Assembly (NCBI GenBank): GCA_963576565.1
Contig: OY755046.1
Span: forward strand, 63,399,379-63,463,378
Length of the DNA: 64,000 nucleotides
DNA from: Aspidapion aeneum
Taxonomy: Eukaryota > Arthropoda > Insecta > Coleoptera > Brentidae
Direction of reading: 5' to 3'
Part shown: in pieces, positions 53,701 to 64,000 of the stretch
Layout of the letters: each line of letters begins with the position of its first letter
Position numbering within the stretch: the first letter of the stretch is position 1
The notes under the pieces: model-generated
Databases searched by the model: none
Told to the model about the DNA's origin: nothing
Seen by the model: the letters and a program-made list of their open reading frames with translations, nothing else
Made by a program: the position numbers and the translations under genes

Positions 53701-56700
53701 ACGAAATACGGTGTTCCTAATTAACAAAAGGTGGCGGGAAGAACAAGTTATAGAGAGAAGAGGAGGTCCCGCAAGACCCACTGTTTCCACAGCCGAACAA
53801 GACGAGGCCCTGGTAAGGAGGCTTGAGGAGAATCCCTTCGAAAATGCGAAAGTTGCGAGAATTCTGTCGGAGTTTCCTGGAAGTAAAACAACTGCACGGA
53901 GGAGAATTAAAAAATCAAATATTGGACATCGAATTGCGGCAAACAAAGCTGCTTTAACGCCCCAACAAAAGCAATCCCGTTTAATATTTGCGGCCAACTC
54001 TAAACCCCCGCCAGTCGTGCCGCCAAACCAAACACTACGAACAGAAAAAAGGACCTACCATCCAGGTCTTCCTGAGGGAATGGACCGCACAAGTCAAAAC
54101 TAGATAAGGACAGTTGGCAACAAAGCGAGATCTGAACATTTTCAAGGCAGCATGCAAGACCCACAAATTCGTCACGGCAACACTGCGGTTGATACTTCTT
54201 TATAAACCTACATTGGACTAGGTTGCGTCACCTGAAGAATGCAAAACAATCGGAACGAGTAGCTTGGGGATGGATAGACAATTATTTTAATTAACTAGTT
54301 TTTATAATTTATTAGGTACATACGACTGTTATATTTTTTTGTGAAAAATAGTTTAGTAGACAATCTGTGGGGACAGATTTTTTTAAAAGCAAGGGAGATG
54401 TGTCAGGATAGAAAATAATGTCCTATTAAGTGAATGACACAAGTTACGTTTATAAGCAAGTGCACATTAACCCTAAACATTCTAAGGAAATGAACTTCTG
54501 TATATAGTTCAAATTGTATTAAAAGTAATAAATTGTATACAGATTTATTATAAACAACGCGGTTAATGGGATTTCGATGATGTTTATACAGGAAACAAAA
54601 CACATCTCGATATCCTATCAATGGCAAACGGTTTGTAATAAAAGCATCTCCAAAAGAGTTTAGCAGTTAGTTGTATGCTGAGAACCTAACGCCCAGGCTT
54701 AGTTAATAGTGAACAAGTAGTACAATAGTCAAGTATAAGAAGTTAAGCGTATCAAAGAAGATTTGTAGACAAGATGTATTTAAGTACAATGTAAGTAGTA
54801 AATATAAGTATTATAATAAAACCATTACACCTAACTTAAACTGTGTTCGTCACGATAAAACCCCCTCGTGACAATATGAATAACAACCAAGATTTTTGGA
54901 GAAGAGTGATATTTACAGACGAAAAGATTTTTCAATCTTCGAAAAAAGGAAAAATCAGCGTGTATAGGCCAAATAATACTAGATACGAGCCCCAGCATGT
55001 TAATCGCTATCGTGCTGCTGGACACTTTAGCGTTAATGTGTGGGGCTGGATCTCAGCCAGAGGAATGGGCGTAGTTTAGAGAATTGATGAAAGGTTGGTT
55101 GAATAACTATAAATTTTTACCACTTTATTAAATAAATTTTTTGTAGGTTTGTCGGCCATTAATATATTACAAAATGTTATGGCACCAAGGGTTACAGATT
55201 TTTTTCCAGAAAACGATTACATCTTCCAACATGATAATTGTCCAGTGCACACAGCAAATATTGTGACACGATGGATGCAGGACAGAAATATTGAGGCCCT
55301 TCTTTGGGCCAGTTACAGCCCAGACATGAACCCAATTGAAAATGTTTGTGGTGTCATAGTTAAACAATTATACTACCGGAACTTTTTGCCACAAAATACT
55401 GAGCATCTTTGGGAAGGTATTTTAAATATTTGGAAAAGTCTTGCTGAACGGGAAGATTTTACAATCCCCTTTTATGAATCTATGCCTCATAGACTCCAAA
55501 AGGTTATCGATGCAAATGGTGACATGACCAAGTATTAGTTTTTAGTTGTGTAAATGGTGTAAATAGATAGGTATATTTTTTTACTTTTAATAGCGTTCTC
55601 ATCTTAGGTATTTTAATTTTACTTCTAACGTGTTTGCATTAAGTTCGTTTGCGTGTTGTTTCATATTCTTATTATTAATAGAATATTTAATAATCCTATT
55701 CTTTTCTAACTTTTGACCATAAAAGTGGAAACCTTAGTGTAAGACGGTGTAGTAAAATTAGTTATCTTAATCGTCCTGTCGTTAAAGATAACCTATTTAA
55801 ATTTTTCTGTCAAGTCAATAATATACACTGCTCAAAATAATTAAATACTTTTTGAAGTCGTAACTAAATTTATTGAAACCAGCTGTACATATGGTCTTAA
55901 AAATTAATACATCCTTAAAAATGTTAGGACATTTTTTTAACATTTTTTTGAAAAATAAAAGCTCTTATAAATTGGAAGATAGCTACTCAAAAAAGTCAGG
56001 GATGCAAATTGTTTATATTACTTAAACGTTATGTTTAATAAATGAGAATTTGATTATTTTGCATTGCTAACTTAAATTAAATACCTTAATATTCCCAAAA
56101 AAGAAACATTACAAAAATGGACTTGGAATCATAGTCACATCTTTTTTTAGCTTTGGTAGAGGACCCAGCAGTGGATCGATTTAAGCTACCAGCATTTATT
56201 CACAGCATTTTAGAGTTAGTGTGTTTAGGAGTTATAGGCGTAGAGTTGGCTTTAAAGTTAAGATGGATTGGCTGGAGTACTATTCTCAAACACAAACGGA
56301 CCATGGTTAAGGTGGGTATTATCCACTGATAAAATATATAAAAGTAACTACGTAAAAATTTCTAAAACGGTTTTTTAAATTTTTTATATACAGGGTGACC
56401 CGATCTTAACGGACCAAACTTTACCAGCGTGTTGGGCGTTCAAAAATAATTAAAAAAAGTCTATACAACATAGGTCGAAAAATGCTTTGTAAAGAAAATA
56501 CAGGGTGTCAAAGTTTTCTTTAAAAAAAAACGAAAAAAATTATCTAGAAAACTACCTTGGACAACAACTTTAAATTTGGTACAGAATAAAGGTTAATAGA
56601 GCTGCATACTTTTCTTTATAAAGCAACAATGTAGGCCCGCCACGGGCGTGCGCACGGGTGGTGACTTTTAGAATTTTTGAAGAAAAAAATGATACGCCAA

Positions 56701-59700
56701 TGGATTTTTTTAAATTTTAAATTATTTTTGAGTTCACTGTCCAATTTAAGTAAAAAAATGTAACCTTACTTTTTTTCGTACAATGCTTCATTGTGGAGAA
56801 AAAAATTGAAAATGTTTAAATTTGTTGCAAAAAAAATAAAATAATTAAGCCAATAAATTTTTTAAATTAAAGAAACTACACAAATAAATGGATTATTATT
56901 TATTAATTTGAAAACGCTTCAAAATGGTTGCCCCTCACTTCAATGCATTTAGTACATCTTCGTCGAACTGCTCTGGTAGCAGCAGCAATTTGTGCTGGAG
57001 TTATGGCTCTGCAACAAGCTTGGATTGATGCTATGAGGTCATCCCTGTTTCTTGGTGGGTTTCTGTACACCATAGAAAAAAATCTAGGGGGGTGAGGTCG
57101 GGTGACCTAGAAGGCCAAGCCGTTGGGCCCCCTCTACCTATCCATCGGTTAGGATAATTATTGTTTAGCCAATCACGCACTTCTATGCCAAAATGGGCTG
57201 GGCACCCATCCAATTGGAATTGCATTCTTCTTCGGGTAAGAATGGGTAGCTCATCCAAGTAATTAAACAAATGATTTTGAAGCAAATCCAAAAAAACTTG
57301 TGCATTTACTCTGTGTGGCAAAAAATGGGGTCCTATGAGAGAATTCCCAATTAACCCTACCCACACATTAATACTAAACCTATTTTGAAAATTATCTTCG
57401 ACCATTGCGTGAGGATTTGCATGTGCCCAAAGGTGGGTATTATGAATGTTAAATATCCCACATCGTGTAAACATGGCTTCATCCGTCCACAAAATGAATT
57501 GTGAAAAGTTTCTGTCAACTTCAATGGCATGCGAAAACCATTCACAAAATTGGATACGCCTTTCTGCATCTCCAGGAAGTAATTCTTGGGTACGCGATAA
57601 ATGAAAAGCACGTCTACCGTCAAACTTCAACGTTCTTCGGATGATTTCTCTTGGAATGCGCAACTCGTTAGAAGCTCTTCTCACGCTTGTTGATGGGTCG
57701 TTGTCAAAATGAGCCAAAATTGCATTCTGTCGTCCTGGAGCATGATTGTTCTCTTGATCTCTTATTCCATGAAAAGTTCCTGTTTGTCTTCAATTCAATA
57801 ACTTAATTATTTTATTTTTTTACAACAAATTTAAACATTTTCAATTTTTTTCTCCACAATGAAGCATTGTACGAAAAAAAGTAAGGTGACATTTTTTTAC
57901 TTAAATTGGACAGTGAACTCAAAAATAATTTAAAATTTAAAAAAATCCATTGGCGTATCATTTTTTTCTTCAAAAATTCTAAAAGTCACCACCCGTGCGC
58001 ACGCCCGTGACGGGCTTACATTGTTGCTTTATAAAGAAAAGTATGCAGCTCTATTAACCTTTATTCTGTACCAAATTTAAAGTTGTTGTCCAAGGTAGTT
58101 TTCTAGATAATATTTTTTTCGTTTTTTTAAAGAAAACTTTGACACCCTGTATTTTCTTTACAAAGCATTTTTCGACCTATGTTGTATAGACTTTTTTAAA
58201 TTATTTTTGAACGCCCAACACGCTGGTAAAGTTTGGTCCCTTAAGATCGGGTCATCCTGTATTTATGTATTTAGCCTTTTTCGATCTATCTTTGGGCATA
58301 AGCCTCTCCAATATCTTTTACTCTTCCCTGTCTATCGCCGTGTTCATCAATCTAGTTCCCGCAAGTTTCTTCAAATCGTCCGCCCATCTCATTTGGCGTC
58401 TTCCCCTACTTCTTTTATTTTCCCAAGGTCTCCAGTGTTCAATACATTTGTTCCATTGATCGCCTTTCTGTCTGATATTATGACCGGAAAATTTCCATTT
58501 TAATTTTGCTACTTCTCCTCTGACGTCCCTTACTTTTGTTTTATTTCTTATCCATTAATTTCTTTTTCTATCTGTTGGCTTTAGATGTAACATTTGTCTT
58601 TTTATTGATCTTTGGGCTTTTGTTACTTTATCCATGTTTGATTTTATAAGAGTTCAGGGCTATAATCCATAGGTGAGTACAGGAAGGATACATTGGCAAT
58701 ACACTTTCGTTTTGAGGTACTGAGAATATTATTTTTTAATATATAGCTTAATTTACCGAATGCTACCCAGGCCAATCAGATTCTATTTTTTCTTGGTTTA
58801 TTCTGATCATTATATCTTAGTCTGTGTTTGTTATGATTTTAGTTTTAATGTAGTTCATACGCAAGCTTATATTTTTAGCTGCTGTATTCAGTTCTTCCAT
58901 CATTTTTATTAATTCTTCTTTCTTATCTGTTATTAAGACAATATCATCAGCATATCTTAGGTGGTTCAAGTATTGTCCGTTTACTTGGATGCCTATTTCT
59001 TCCCAATCTAAGTTTTTTAAAAACATCTTCTAGGTCCTTTAGGTCTGCTCTATCGCCTTTCTTGGGTAGAACAATTGTTATTGATTCTTTCCAGTTGTTT
59101 GGGATAATTTTTTCATTTAGTATTTTATTCCGAAGTATATGGAGGGCATTAACTACAGCTTTACTACCGTACTTTGCCGTTACTCCGTCTTTTCCAGGTG
59201 ATTTGTTATTTTTCAATTTCTTTAATGCTCTCTTTATTTCAGATCGTATTTCTTTATTTTTGTTTGGAGTTTCTTCATTGTTTCTCGCGATGGTTCCCTT
59301 TTTGATTGGTATAATCCTGTATAGAATAGTTGTGTGATATTAGTAATATCCTTTTTAATGTTAGTTTCTATGCCGTTAATATCCTTTATTTTAAATATTT
59401 CATATCTACCTAGAGTCGTCGGCATTAGACATTTCATATTTCGGTTATTTTCTATAACTTTCTCAACTTTTATTTCTTGGTTCTTTCTTTTATTTTCTTT
59501 TATCATTTTTCTTATAGTTTTTTTTTTATTTCTGTGTGTTCCATCGATGTCCTTTTTCCTTCTTTCTCCAAGTTCCCTCTTTTTTCCCTCTGTTTCTTTA
59601 TATCTTTTGATATATAATTTTCTTCCTTTTTATCTTTTTGTGCAACATCTTTTTCTACTTTAATAAATACTAGAAAGCAATTCGTTAGTCATTCGTTTGG

Positions 59701-62700
59701 CCATAGTCATTAATACAAAATGTTCGAGTTTTAATAATTTTTCCTGTAATCATTATAACTTAAAAAGTAGTTTAGTTTATTTCTTTTGTATATTGTTTTT
59801 TATTTTTAATTTTTTAGTGTGTAACATTATTTATCATGGTAATAGAAGCCATAGTGGTCCTGGCCCGTCAAGAATCTCATTTTCGAGTAACCAGGGGTCT
59901 GCGCCCTATTTTCCTGGTGGACACACGAGCCTGTGGGGGCGTACGACGTTATATACGTCAAATTTTACAGAGTCTGCCCCCCATCTTGGACATGTTGGTA
60001 CTGCTCATGTTTTTTGTATGCAGTTATGCTCTTCTAGGATATTTCCTATTCAGTGGGCATGAGAACAATTTCTATTTTAAAACTTTGGGCGATAGTTTTG
60101 TTAATATGTTTGTATTATTGACAACAGCTAAGTAAGTTTTTCATTTTGTCTACTTTCAGATGATCTAAAAAAATAAAAATTACTATGAAAATTTTTTTCC
60201 AAGAAATGAGAAAAAGTTAACCTTTTTAAAACCCTAGTACAAATTTTGGAACATCAAAAATCAATAACAGCACAAACAAAACGCTTTAGTTTCTTTAAAC
60301 GCTGCTCAAAACCTGTTTCCCTGCACAATTTTCCATAGTAATGTCTATTTTCTTACGCTATAAAAAAAACTCTGCCAATATATGGGCCCCTAAGCTCACA
60401 CTAGGTACTATAGTTATAGTGTACGTGTGAGCTAATATAACTAAAAACTGAAATATATTTTATTCAACTCCAGACTAAATTACCTTTTGTTTGATACCAC
60501 ACAAGCCATGTTTTGACTTAAACTCAAATTTTTGAAATCTACCCCCACCCTTAAAAAAAACAAAAAACTAAAATGTATTTTGTTAAACTCCGGACTCAAT
60601 TACCTTTCGTTTGATATCACACACGCCATATTTTCACGTAAACTCTAATTTTTAAAATATACCCCCACCCTTTTTTTTAAATAAATTAAAATGTATTTTG
60701 TTTAACTGCAGACTCAATTACCTTTCGTTTGATATCACACACGCCATATTTTCACATAAACTCTAATTTTTTAAATCTACCCCACCCTTTTATTTGGTTT
60801 GTGTTCGGTGGATTTTGTTAATTTTTAAATGGGACCATCTCGACCCAAGACCCAACCTAGGTACTAAATTTCATTAAAATCGGGCAAGCGGTTTTTGAGT
60901 TATGCGCGTTGGTCGTTACAGACAGACAGACATACAGACAAACAGACGGCGGAACAAAAAAGTTTCAAAATCATCTGAAACGCAAAGATATATAAAAATT
61001 TTTGAAATCGGAGCAACTTTTTTTTTTCTCGAATAAATTAGGATCACTATAGTTCACACTACTATAGTATAGTAGTAGTGTGAGCTAATATACATTACAA
61101 CGAAAAAAAGACGACTGTTTTTCGCTTCAAAAACATGAGTATTTTCGGCCGAAAATGAGGTCCCTTTTTAGGTCTAATATCAAAATAAAATGTAAAAAGT
61201 AATGTTCTGATTTAAAAAAATTACAAAGTCTTTAAGATATAATATAAAAAAGTAAGTTTTTACTAAATTTCATAAAAAACAAAAAAAAAATGTGGGAGAT
61301 AAAAATGTTTTTTCTTGACTTTTTTTAGAAAAATTTAGGTTATCTAAAAAAAAGGTTTACATAAAAAAACTATACACCTTTTTATTACATACATATAAAT
61401 TTTGAATCAAATTTAATTTTCCATAGCAAATTTAGTGTCGCTGGAAACCGTGAAAAGCCATTAGATATCCACCATATACGTAATATTCCAATACTCCCTG
61501 TTACCTATTTACACTATGGTTGGCGTTTGATGCAAACATTCAGAAATAAAGGTACGAAAAATGCACAGATACCAAATTTACATAGATAGAGTTTTTGTCA
61601 ACTGTACGTCGATGATTTGACGTAACGAATATAAGAATAAAATAATATTCATGCGTAAAAGTATAACCAATCAGGACATTTTATCTTAAGGACCGCAAAA
61701 AGGATAGACTTATACCCATTGATATTGCTATTTCCAATATGTTTGCATTCTGCATTGTAAGGTACCGTAGGTATTGCCATAATACGTACTATATGTAAAT
61801 AATATGCATATGTCTTTGAAAGCAACCAATCAGGTCTTTTTTGTTTAAAGACCCCAAGGCCCTCATGTTTGCATCATTATTGGGCAGTTACCGTGGGTAT
61901 TGGAATATTATGTATATGATATCCACCCCTAAAAATTAACCCCATTTCATTCTGTGTCATTATTTTTTTTCATTTTTAATTTATTTATTATTTAGTCTCT
62001 ATATTATTATTAAACTCTGTAGAATTTTGGATTTTAGGATGCTTATAAATGACTTAACACCTCTTCACATTTGAACATGACCCTTAAGAAATATCATATA
62101 CATTCGTACAATTATTTGGCATGTTATAATCCCAAATTTTCTCTAAAAATATTTTAAAACTACAGGAGCTATAGATCTTAAAATGTCCACGTTATAGTTC
62201 GATACCAAAGCGTTTTTTAATATAAATTTTTTGTCCTACACTAAAGACGGAATAATCTTAAACTTTAAAAACATACTTAAAATAATATTTTGTATAACAG
62301 TAAAGTAAATAAGTGTGTACCTTAAATGCTGAATAATTATAAGATAATTTTTTTAGTTTTCCTGATGTTATGATGCCCTCTTATGCCAAATCACAATGGT
62401 CAGCGGTATTTTTCGTGTCATACATTTCGATAGTTTTGTATGTTCTTATGAATTTGGTGAGTAAAAACAAAATATTTCTTGTAAAATGGTCGTAAATAAA
62501 AATACTCTGCCAATATATGGGCCCCTAAGCTCACACTAGGTACTATAGTTATAGTGTACGTGTGAGCTAATATAACTAAAAACTGAAATATATTTTATTC
62601 AACTTCGGACTAAATTACCTTTTGTTTGATACCACACAAGCCATGTTTTGACTTAAACTCAAATTTTTGAAATCTATCCCCACCCTTAAAAAAACAAAAA

Positions 62701-63619
62701 CTAAAATGTATTTTGTTAAACTCCGGACTCAATTACCTTTCGTTTGATATCACACACGCCATATTTTCACTTAAACTCTAATTTTTAAAATATACCCCCA
62801 CTCTTTTTTTTAAATAAATTAAAATGTATTTTGTTCAACAGCAGACTCAATTACCTTTCGTTTGATATCACACACGCCATATTTTCACATAAACTTTTGA
62901 AATCTACCCCCACCCTTTTATTTGGTTTGTGTTCGGTGGATTTTGTTCATTTTTAAATGGGACCATCTCGAGCCAAGACCCAGCCTAGGTACCAAATTTC
63001 ATTAAAATCGTCCAAGCGGTTTTTGAGTTATGCGCGTTGGTCGTTACAGACAGACATACAGACAGACAGACAGACGGCGCAACAAAAAAGTTTCAAAATC
63101 ATCTGAAACGCAAAGATATATAAAAATTTTTGAAATCGGAGCAACTTTTTTTTTCTCGAAAAAGTTAGGATCACCATAGCTCACACTACTATAGTATAGT
63201 ATATGTGTGAGCTAATACTATAAATATTAAATAAACAAAAATGTAGCCTCGCTCACACATTGCAAAAAACAGACGATTACCAAAAGGAAAACAAAATAAA
63301 ACACGTTGGGAAAATTTGCCACTTTCTGCGGAAATTTAATTTCAAATGATGAAAATAATGACAAAGAATTGTCCCCTTTCTGTTAAAAATGATGAAAGAT
63401 TTTAGTTTGTAACTATTTAGGTATGGTTTTATTTTTAGATGTTAGCCGTTGTTTATGAAACCTTTACAGGAATTGAAAAAGATAAATTTCGAAAATTACT
63501 CTTGCACAAAAGACAGGCTTGTAAATTGGCCTTTAGGCTACTAGTAAGCAAACAAAATCCATTTACAATCAGATTTAGACAATTTCAAGGATTAATGAAG
63601 TACTATTCACCAAAAACAA
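47738..63619 (+). CDS. TPCN1: Two-pore calcium channel 1-like (TPC1), 5' part, runs off right edge
   Basis: Exons: 47738-47825, 48190-48321, 49318-49424, 50596-50725, 56151-56311, 59818-60131, 62357-62456, 63439-63619; phases join throughout, giving 404 residues so far. The cytosolic N-terminus is Ser/Asp-rich, then [19 protein letters not shown], typical of TPC1. Repeat I is complete: S1 ([16 protein letters not shown]), S2 ([20 protein letters not shown]), S3 ([13 protein letters not shown]), an Arg-bearing S4 region ([13 protein letters not shown] through [11 protein letters not shown]), S5, a pore with filter motif FVLLTTANFPDVMM, and S6 ending in [12 protein letters not shown]. It then enters the EF-hand-like linker ([11 protein letters not shown]). 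Known function: endolysosomal cation channel gated by PI(3,5)P2, NAADP (via partner proteins) or voltage. Exon 1 is the least certain: its ATG and donor fit, but no promoter was identified. Exon 4 is only 130 bp. Confidence 0.9.
48322..49317. other. TPC1 intron 2
   Basis: AT-rich intron; no gene or recognised repeat seen. Confidence 0.5.
50061..50234. mobile_element. pogo-type MITE 2
   Basis: 174 bp, TA on both sides, ends CAGTCGAACCTCTCTAAC and, inverted, the same; interior very like 45003-45187. Confidence 0.85.
50880..52570. repeat. Repeat Y, inverted pair of copies
   Basis: A reverse-oriented Y (about 50880-51248 plus 52048-52140) faces a forward Y (about 52140-52570). Shared words: CTAAACCGCTGAACCGATT, CACTCTTACGAGCTGATTAG, ATAACCAAAAACTTCGTAGG, GGTCAAAATA. 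The pair forms a foldback structure in TPC1 intron 4. Confidence 0.65.
51249..52047. mobile_element. DNA element with CGCAC ends, nested in Y
   Basis: About 800 bp; ends CGCACCCCCGCTAAAAAATA and, inverted, CGCACACTCGCTGAAAAAGA, about 35 bp each; ATAT on both sides may be a 4-bp duplication. A 94-codon frame (51599-51883) inside has no recognised motif and may be chance. Confidence 0.6.
52797..53619. mobile_element. Repeat V copy 2, inside the Tc1 transposase gene
   Basis: Same sequence as 26930-27540. GGCTCCAC is duplicated at 52789-52796 and 53620-53627 and belongs to codons 2-4 of the transposase. Carries a further MITE at 53067-53276. Confidence 0.83.
53067..53276. mobile_element. MITE with CAGTCGGGGACTTTTTAAAT ends
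   Basis: 210 bp, TA on each side; ends CAGTCGGGGACTTTTTAAAT and, inverted, the same with one gap. V copy 1 has the empty site (CATGTACCACATG) at the same place. Confidence 0.85.
53999..54873 (+). mobile_element. 3' end of an LTR retrotransposon
   Basis: 5'-truncated: about 400 bp of 3' internal sequence with no recognised domain, a purine-rich tract (AAAAGCAAGGGAGATG) and then an LTR 54401-54873 bounded by TGTCA ... TGACA. The LTR end CCCCCTCGTGACA equals that at 13672. No target duplication seen. It interrupts the Tc1 transposase. Confidence 0.65.
56392..58259 (-). mobile_element. rosa-like (DD41D) mariner with very long inverted repeats
   Basis: 1868 bp between TA dinucleotides. Ends CAGGGTGACCCGATCTTAAC; the inverted repeats run about 460 bp (56392-56851 against 57800-58259). 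The single gene on the minus strand lies between them. Confidence 0.85.
56903..57790 (-). pseudogene. DD41D (rosa-type) mariner transposase, frameshifted
   Basis: The first frame (57790-57031) includes an HTH-like [28 protein letters not shown] (first Asp), [13 protein letters not shown] (second Asp) and [14 protein letters not shown] (third Asp). Counting gives 41 residues between the second and third Asp, the signature of rosa elements, not DD34D mariners. After FFLW the frame slips by one base; the C-terminus continues as [16 protein letters not shown] to the stop at 56903. The N-terminus is short, so the gene is probably dead on both counts. Confidence 0.83.
58275..59660 (-). pseudogene. 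LINE reverse transcriptase remnant
   Basis: Minus-strand pieces: charged linker (59600-59234, ending [11 protein letters not shown]), RT fingers [16 protein letters not shown] and [15 protein letters not shown] (59216-58947), then, after an internal deletion, the palm [19 protein letters not shown] (59026-58817) and a stop-riddled tail ending in [16 protein letters not shown] sequence. The same 3' tail is at 63695-64000. A different LINE family from those at 575-6005. Confidence 0.8.
60364..61086 (-). repeat. Hairpin-ended TGTC repeat Z, copy 6
   Basis: Minus orientation, both hairpins present, very short (TGTC)n with variants (about 60920-60947), three AAGGGTGGGGGT-type modules. It lies in TPC1 intron 6. 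Confidence 0.8.
61462..61930. mobile_element. MITE-like inverted-repeat element
   Basis: About 470 bp, ends GATATCCACCATATACGTAA and, inverted, GGTGGATATCATATACATAA-like; both followed inward by TATTCCAATAC. No coding sequence. Confidence 0.6.
62498..63213 (-). repeat. Hairpin-ended TGTC repeat Z, copy 7
   Basis: Minus orientation, both hairpins, short (TGTC)n at about 63050-63076, three modules. Close to copy 6 in sequence; it begins 42 bp after a TPC1 exon. Confidence 0.8.
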
Positions 63620-63694
63620 GTAAGTATCTACTGTTAAATATTATAAAAAATGGAAGAGATACGTTCACTTTACATTTATGTACGACACTTTCAA

Positions 63695-64000
63695 AGTCTA
63701 TCTATCTAGTCTTCTTCGATCCATCTGTGAACATAGGCCTCCCCCAATATCTTCCATTCTTCTCTGTCTGTCGCCGTGTTCATCCATCTAGGTCCTGCAT
63801 GTCTTCAAATCGTCCACGCATCTCATTTGGGGTTTCCCCTACTTCTCTTATTTTCGGTTACAATACACTTGTTCCAGCGATCGTCTTTCTGTCTGATATT
63901 ATGACCAGCAAATTTCCATGTTAATTTTGTTACTTCTTCTCTGACATCTCTTACTTTTGTTTTATTTCTTATCCATTCATTCCTTTTTTTTATCTGTTGG
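63695..64000 (-). mobile_element. LINE 3' end, runs off the window
   Basis: Matches 58275-58590 along its length (CAATATCTTCCATTCTTC, CGTCTTTCTGTCTGATATTA on the plus strand), i.e. the tail of the same LINE family in minus orientation. Confidence 0.8.

Larger units (their letters stand above)
52787..55538 (+). pseudogene. Tc1-type DDE transposase, interrupted
   Basis: Coding pieces: 52787-52796 (ATG GCT CCA C), then 53628-about 53998 ([10 protein letters not shown]..., a paired helix-turn-helix DNA-binding region with [12 protein letters not shown] and [18 protein letters not shown]), then 54876-55538 ([15 protein letters not shown] with the first Asp, [26 protein letters not shown] with the second Asp, and [15 protein letters not shown] with the Glu). 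The second and third acidic residues are about 34 apart, as in DD34E Tc1 enzymes. A stop at 55077 is followed by about 60 bp that may be a small intron (splice-like GT..TTTTTTGTAG). Not functional because of the insertions. Confidence 0.85.
52639..55885 (+). mobile_element. Tc1-like transposon with nested insertions
   Basis: Ends CAGCTGGTTTCAATAAATTT and its inverse, TA outside both (52637-52638, 55886-55887). The transposase gene starts at ATG 52787 and is split by repeat V copy 2 after four codons and by an LTR-element fragment (about 53999-54873). Confidence 0.85.

Noticed and set aside
59334..59663. Plus-strand hydrophobic 109-codon frame as a membrane protein
   Set aside because: Hydrophobicity comes from reading an A-rich LINE linker in antisense (T-rich); the minus strand has the LINE protein.

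Overview
This is a eukaryotic, intron-rich, AT-rich and very repeat-dense window. The host genes and the mobile elements (Jockey-type and APE-type LINEs, Tc1/mariner, rosa-like, pogo, Crypton and Penelope-like hammerhead elements) point to an insect with a large genome. A beetle is my guess, not a demonstration. There are no bacterial features. Most of the long open reading frames are transposon coding sequence or translations of simple repeats, while the host genes are split into short exons that had to be assembled by splice phase.

Three host genes are supported. (1) On the + strand, the 3' part of a SANBR (KIAA1841)-like gene enters from the left edge: ten exons from 4392 to the stop at 47422. 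(2) Entirely inside one 33-kb intron of that gene (13240-46476), on the opposite strand, lies a complete 13-exon gene for the exocyst subunit Sec5 (EXOC2), from ATG at 45835 to stop at 14112, 888 codons, all phases compatible. (3) On the + strand, 315 bp after the SANBR-like stop codon, a two-pore channel gene (TPC1/TPCN1 type) starts at 47738 and runs off the right edge; eight exons are present, encoding all of repeat I.

The rest is mobile DNA. Left part (1-14 kb): a LINE with a twin-priming inversion and a 15-bp target duplication, a second 5'-truncated copy, foldback DNA repeats, a tiny 64-bp palindromic insertion and a hairpin-ended repeat carrying a TGTC microsatellite. Middle (14-30 kb): decayed LINEs, a Jockey copy whose target duplication contains a Sec5 5' splice site, a hAT-like insertion built of minisatellites, a 540-bp TGTC array, a pogo relic and a V repeat inside a Sec5 splice-acceptor tract. 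At 30-34.6 kb are three tandem Crypton-like tyrosine-recombinase units (two intact and identical in protein, one internally deleted) with palindromic subterminal sites. At 34.6-38.1 kb are two elements carrying hammerhead ribozymes. Right part (38-64 kb): satellite-like repeats, foldback and pogo MITEs, a nested Tc1/V/MITE/LTR stack, a DD41D rosa-like mariner with about 460-bp inverted repeats, LINE remnants and two more hairpin-ended TGTC repeats.

The host genes do not form an operon or shared pathway. Their common feature is tight packing (one gene nested in another, the third close behind) together with repeated insertions within a few tens of bases of splice sites that appear to have been tolerated.
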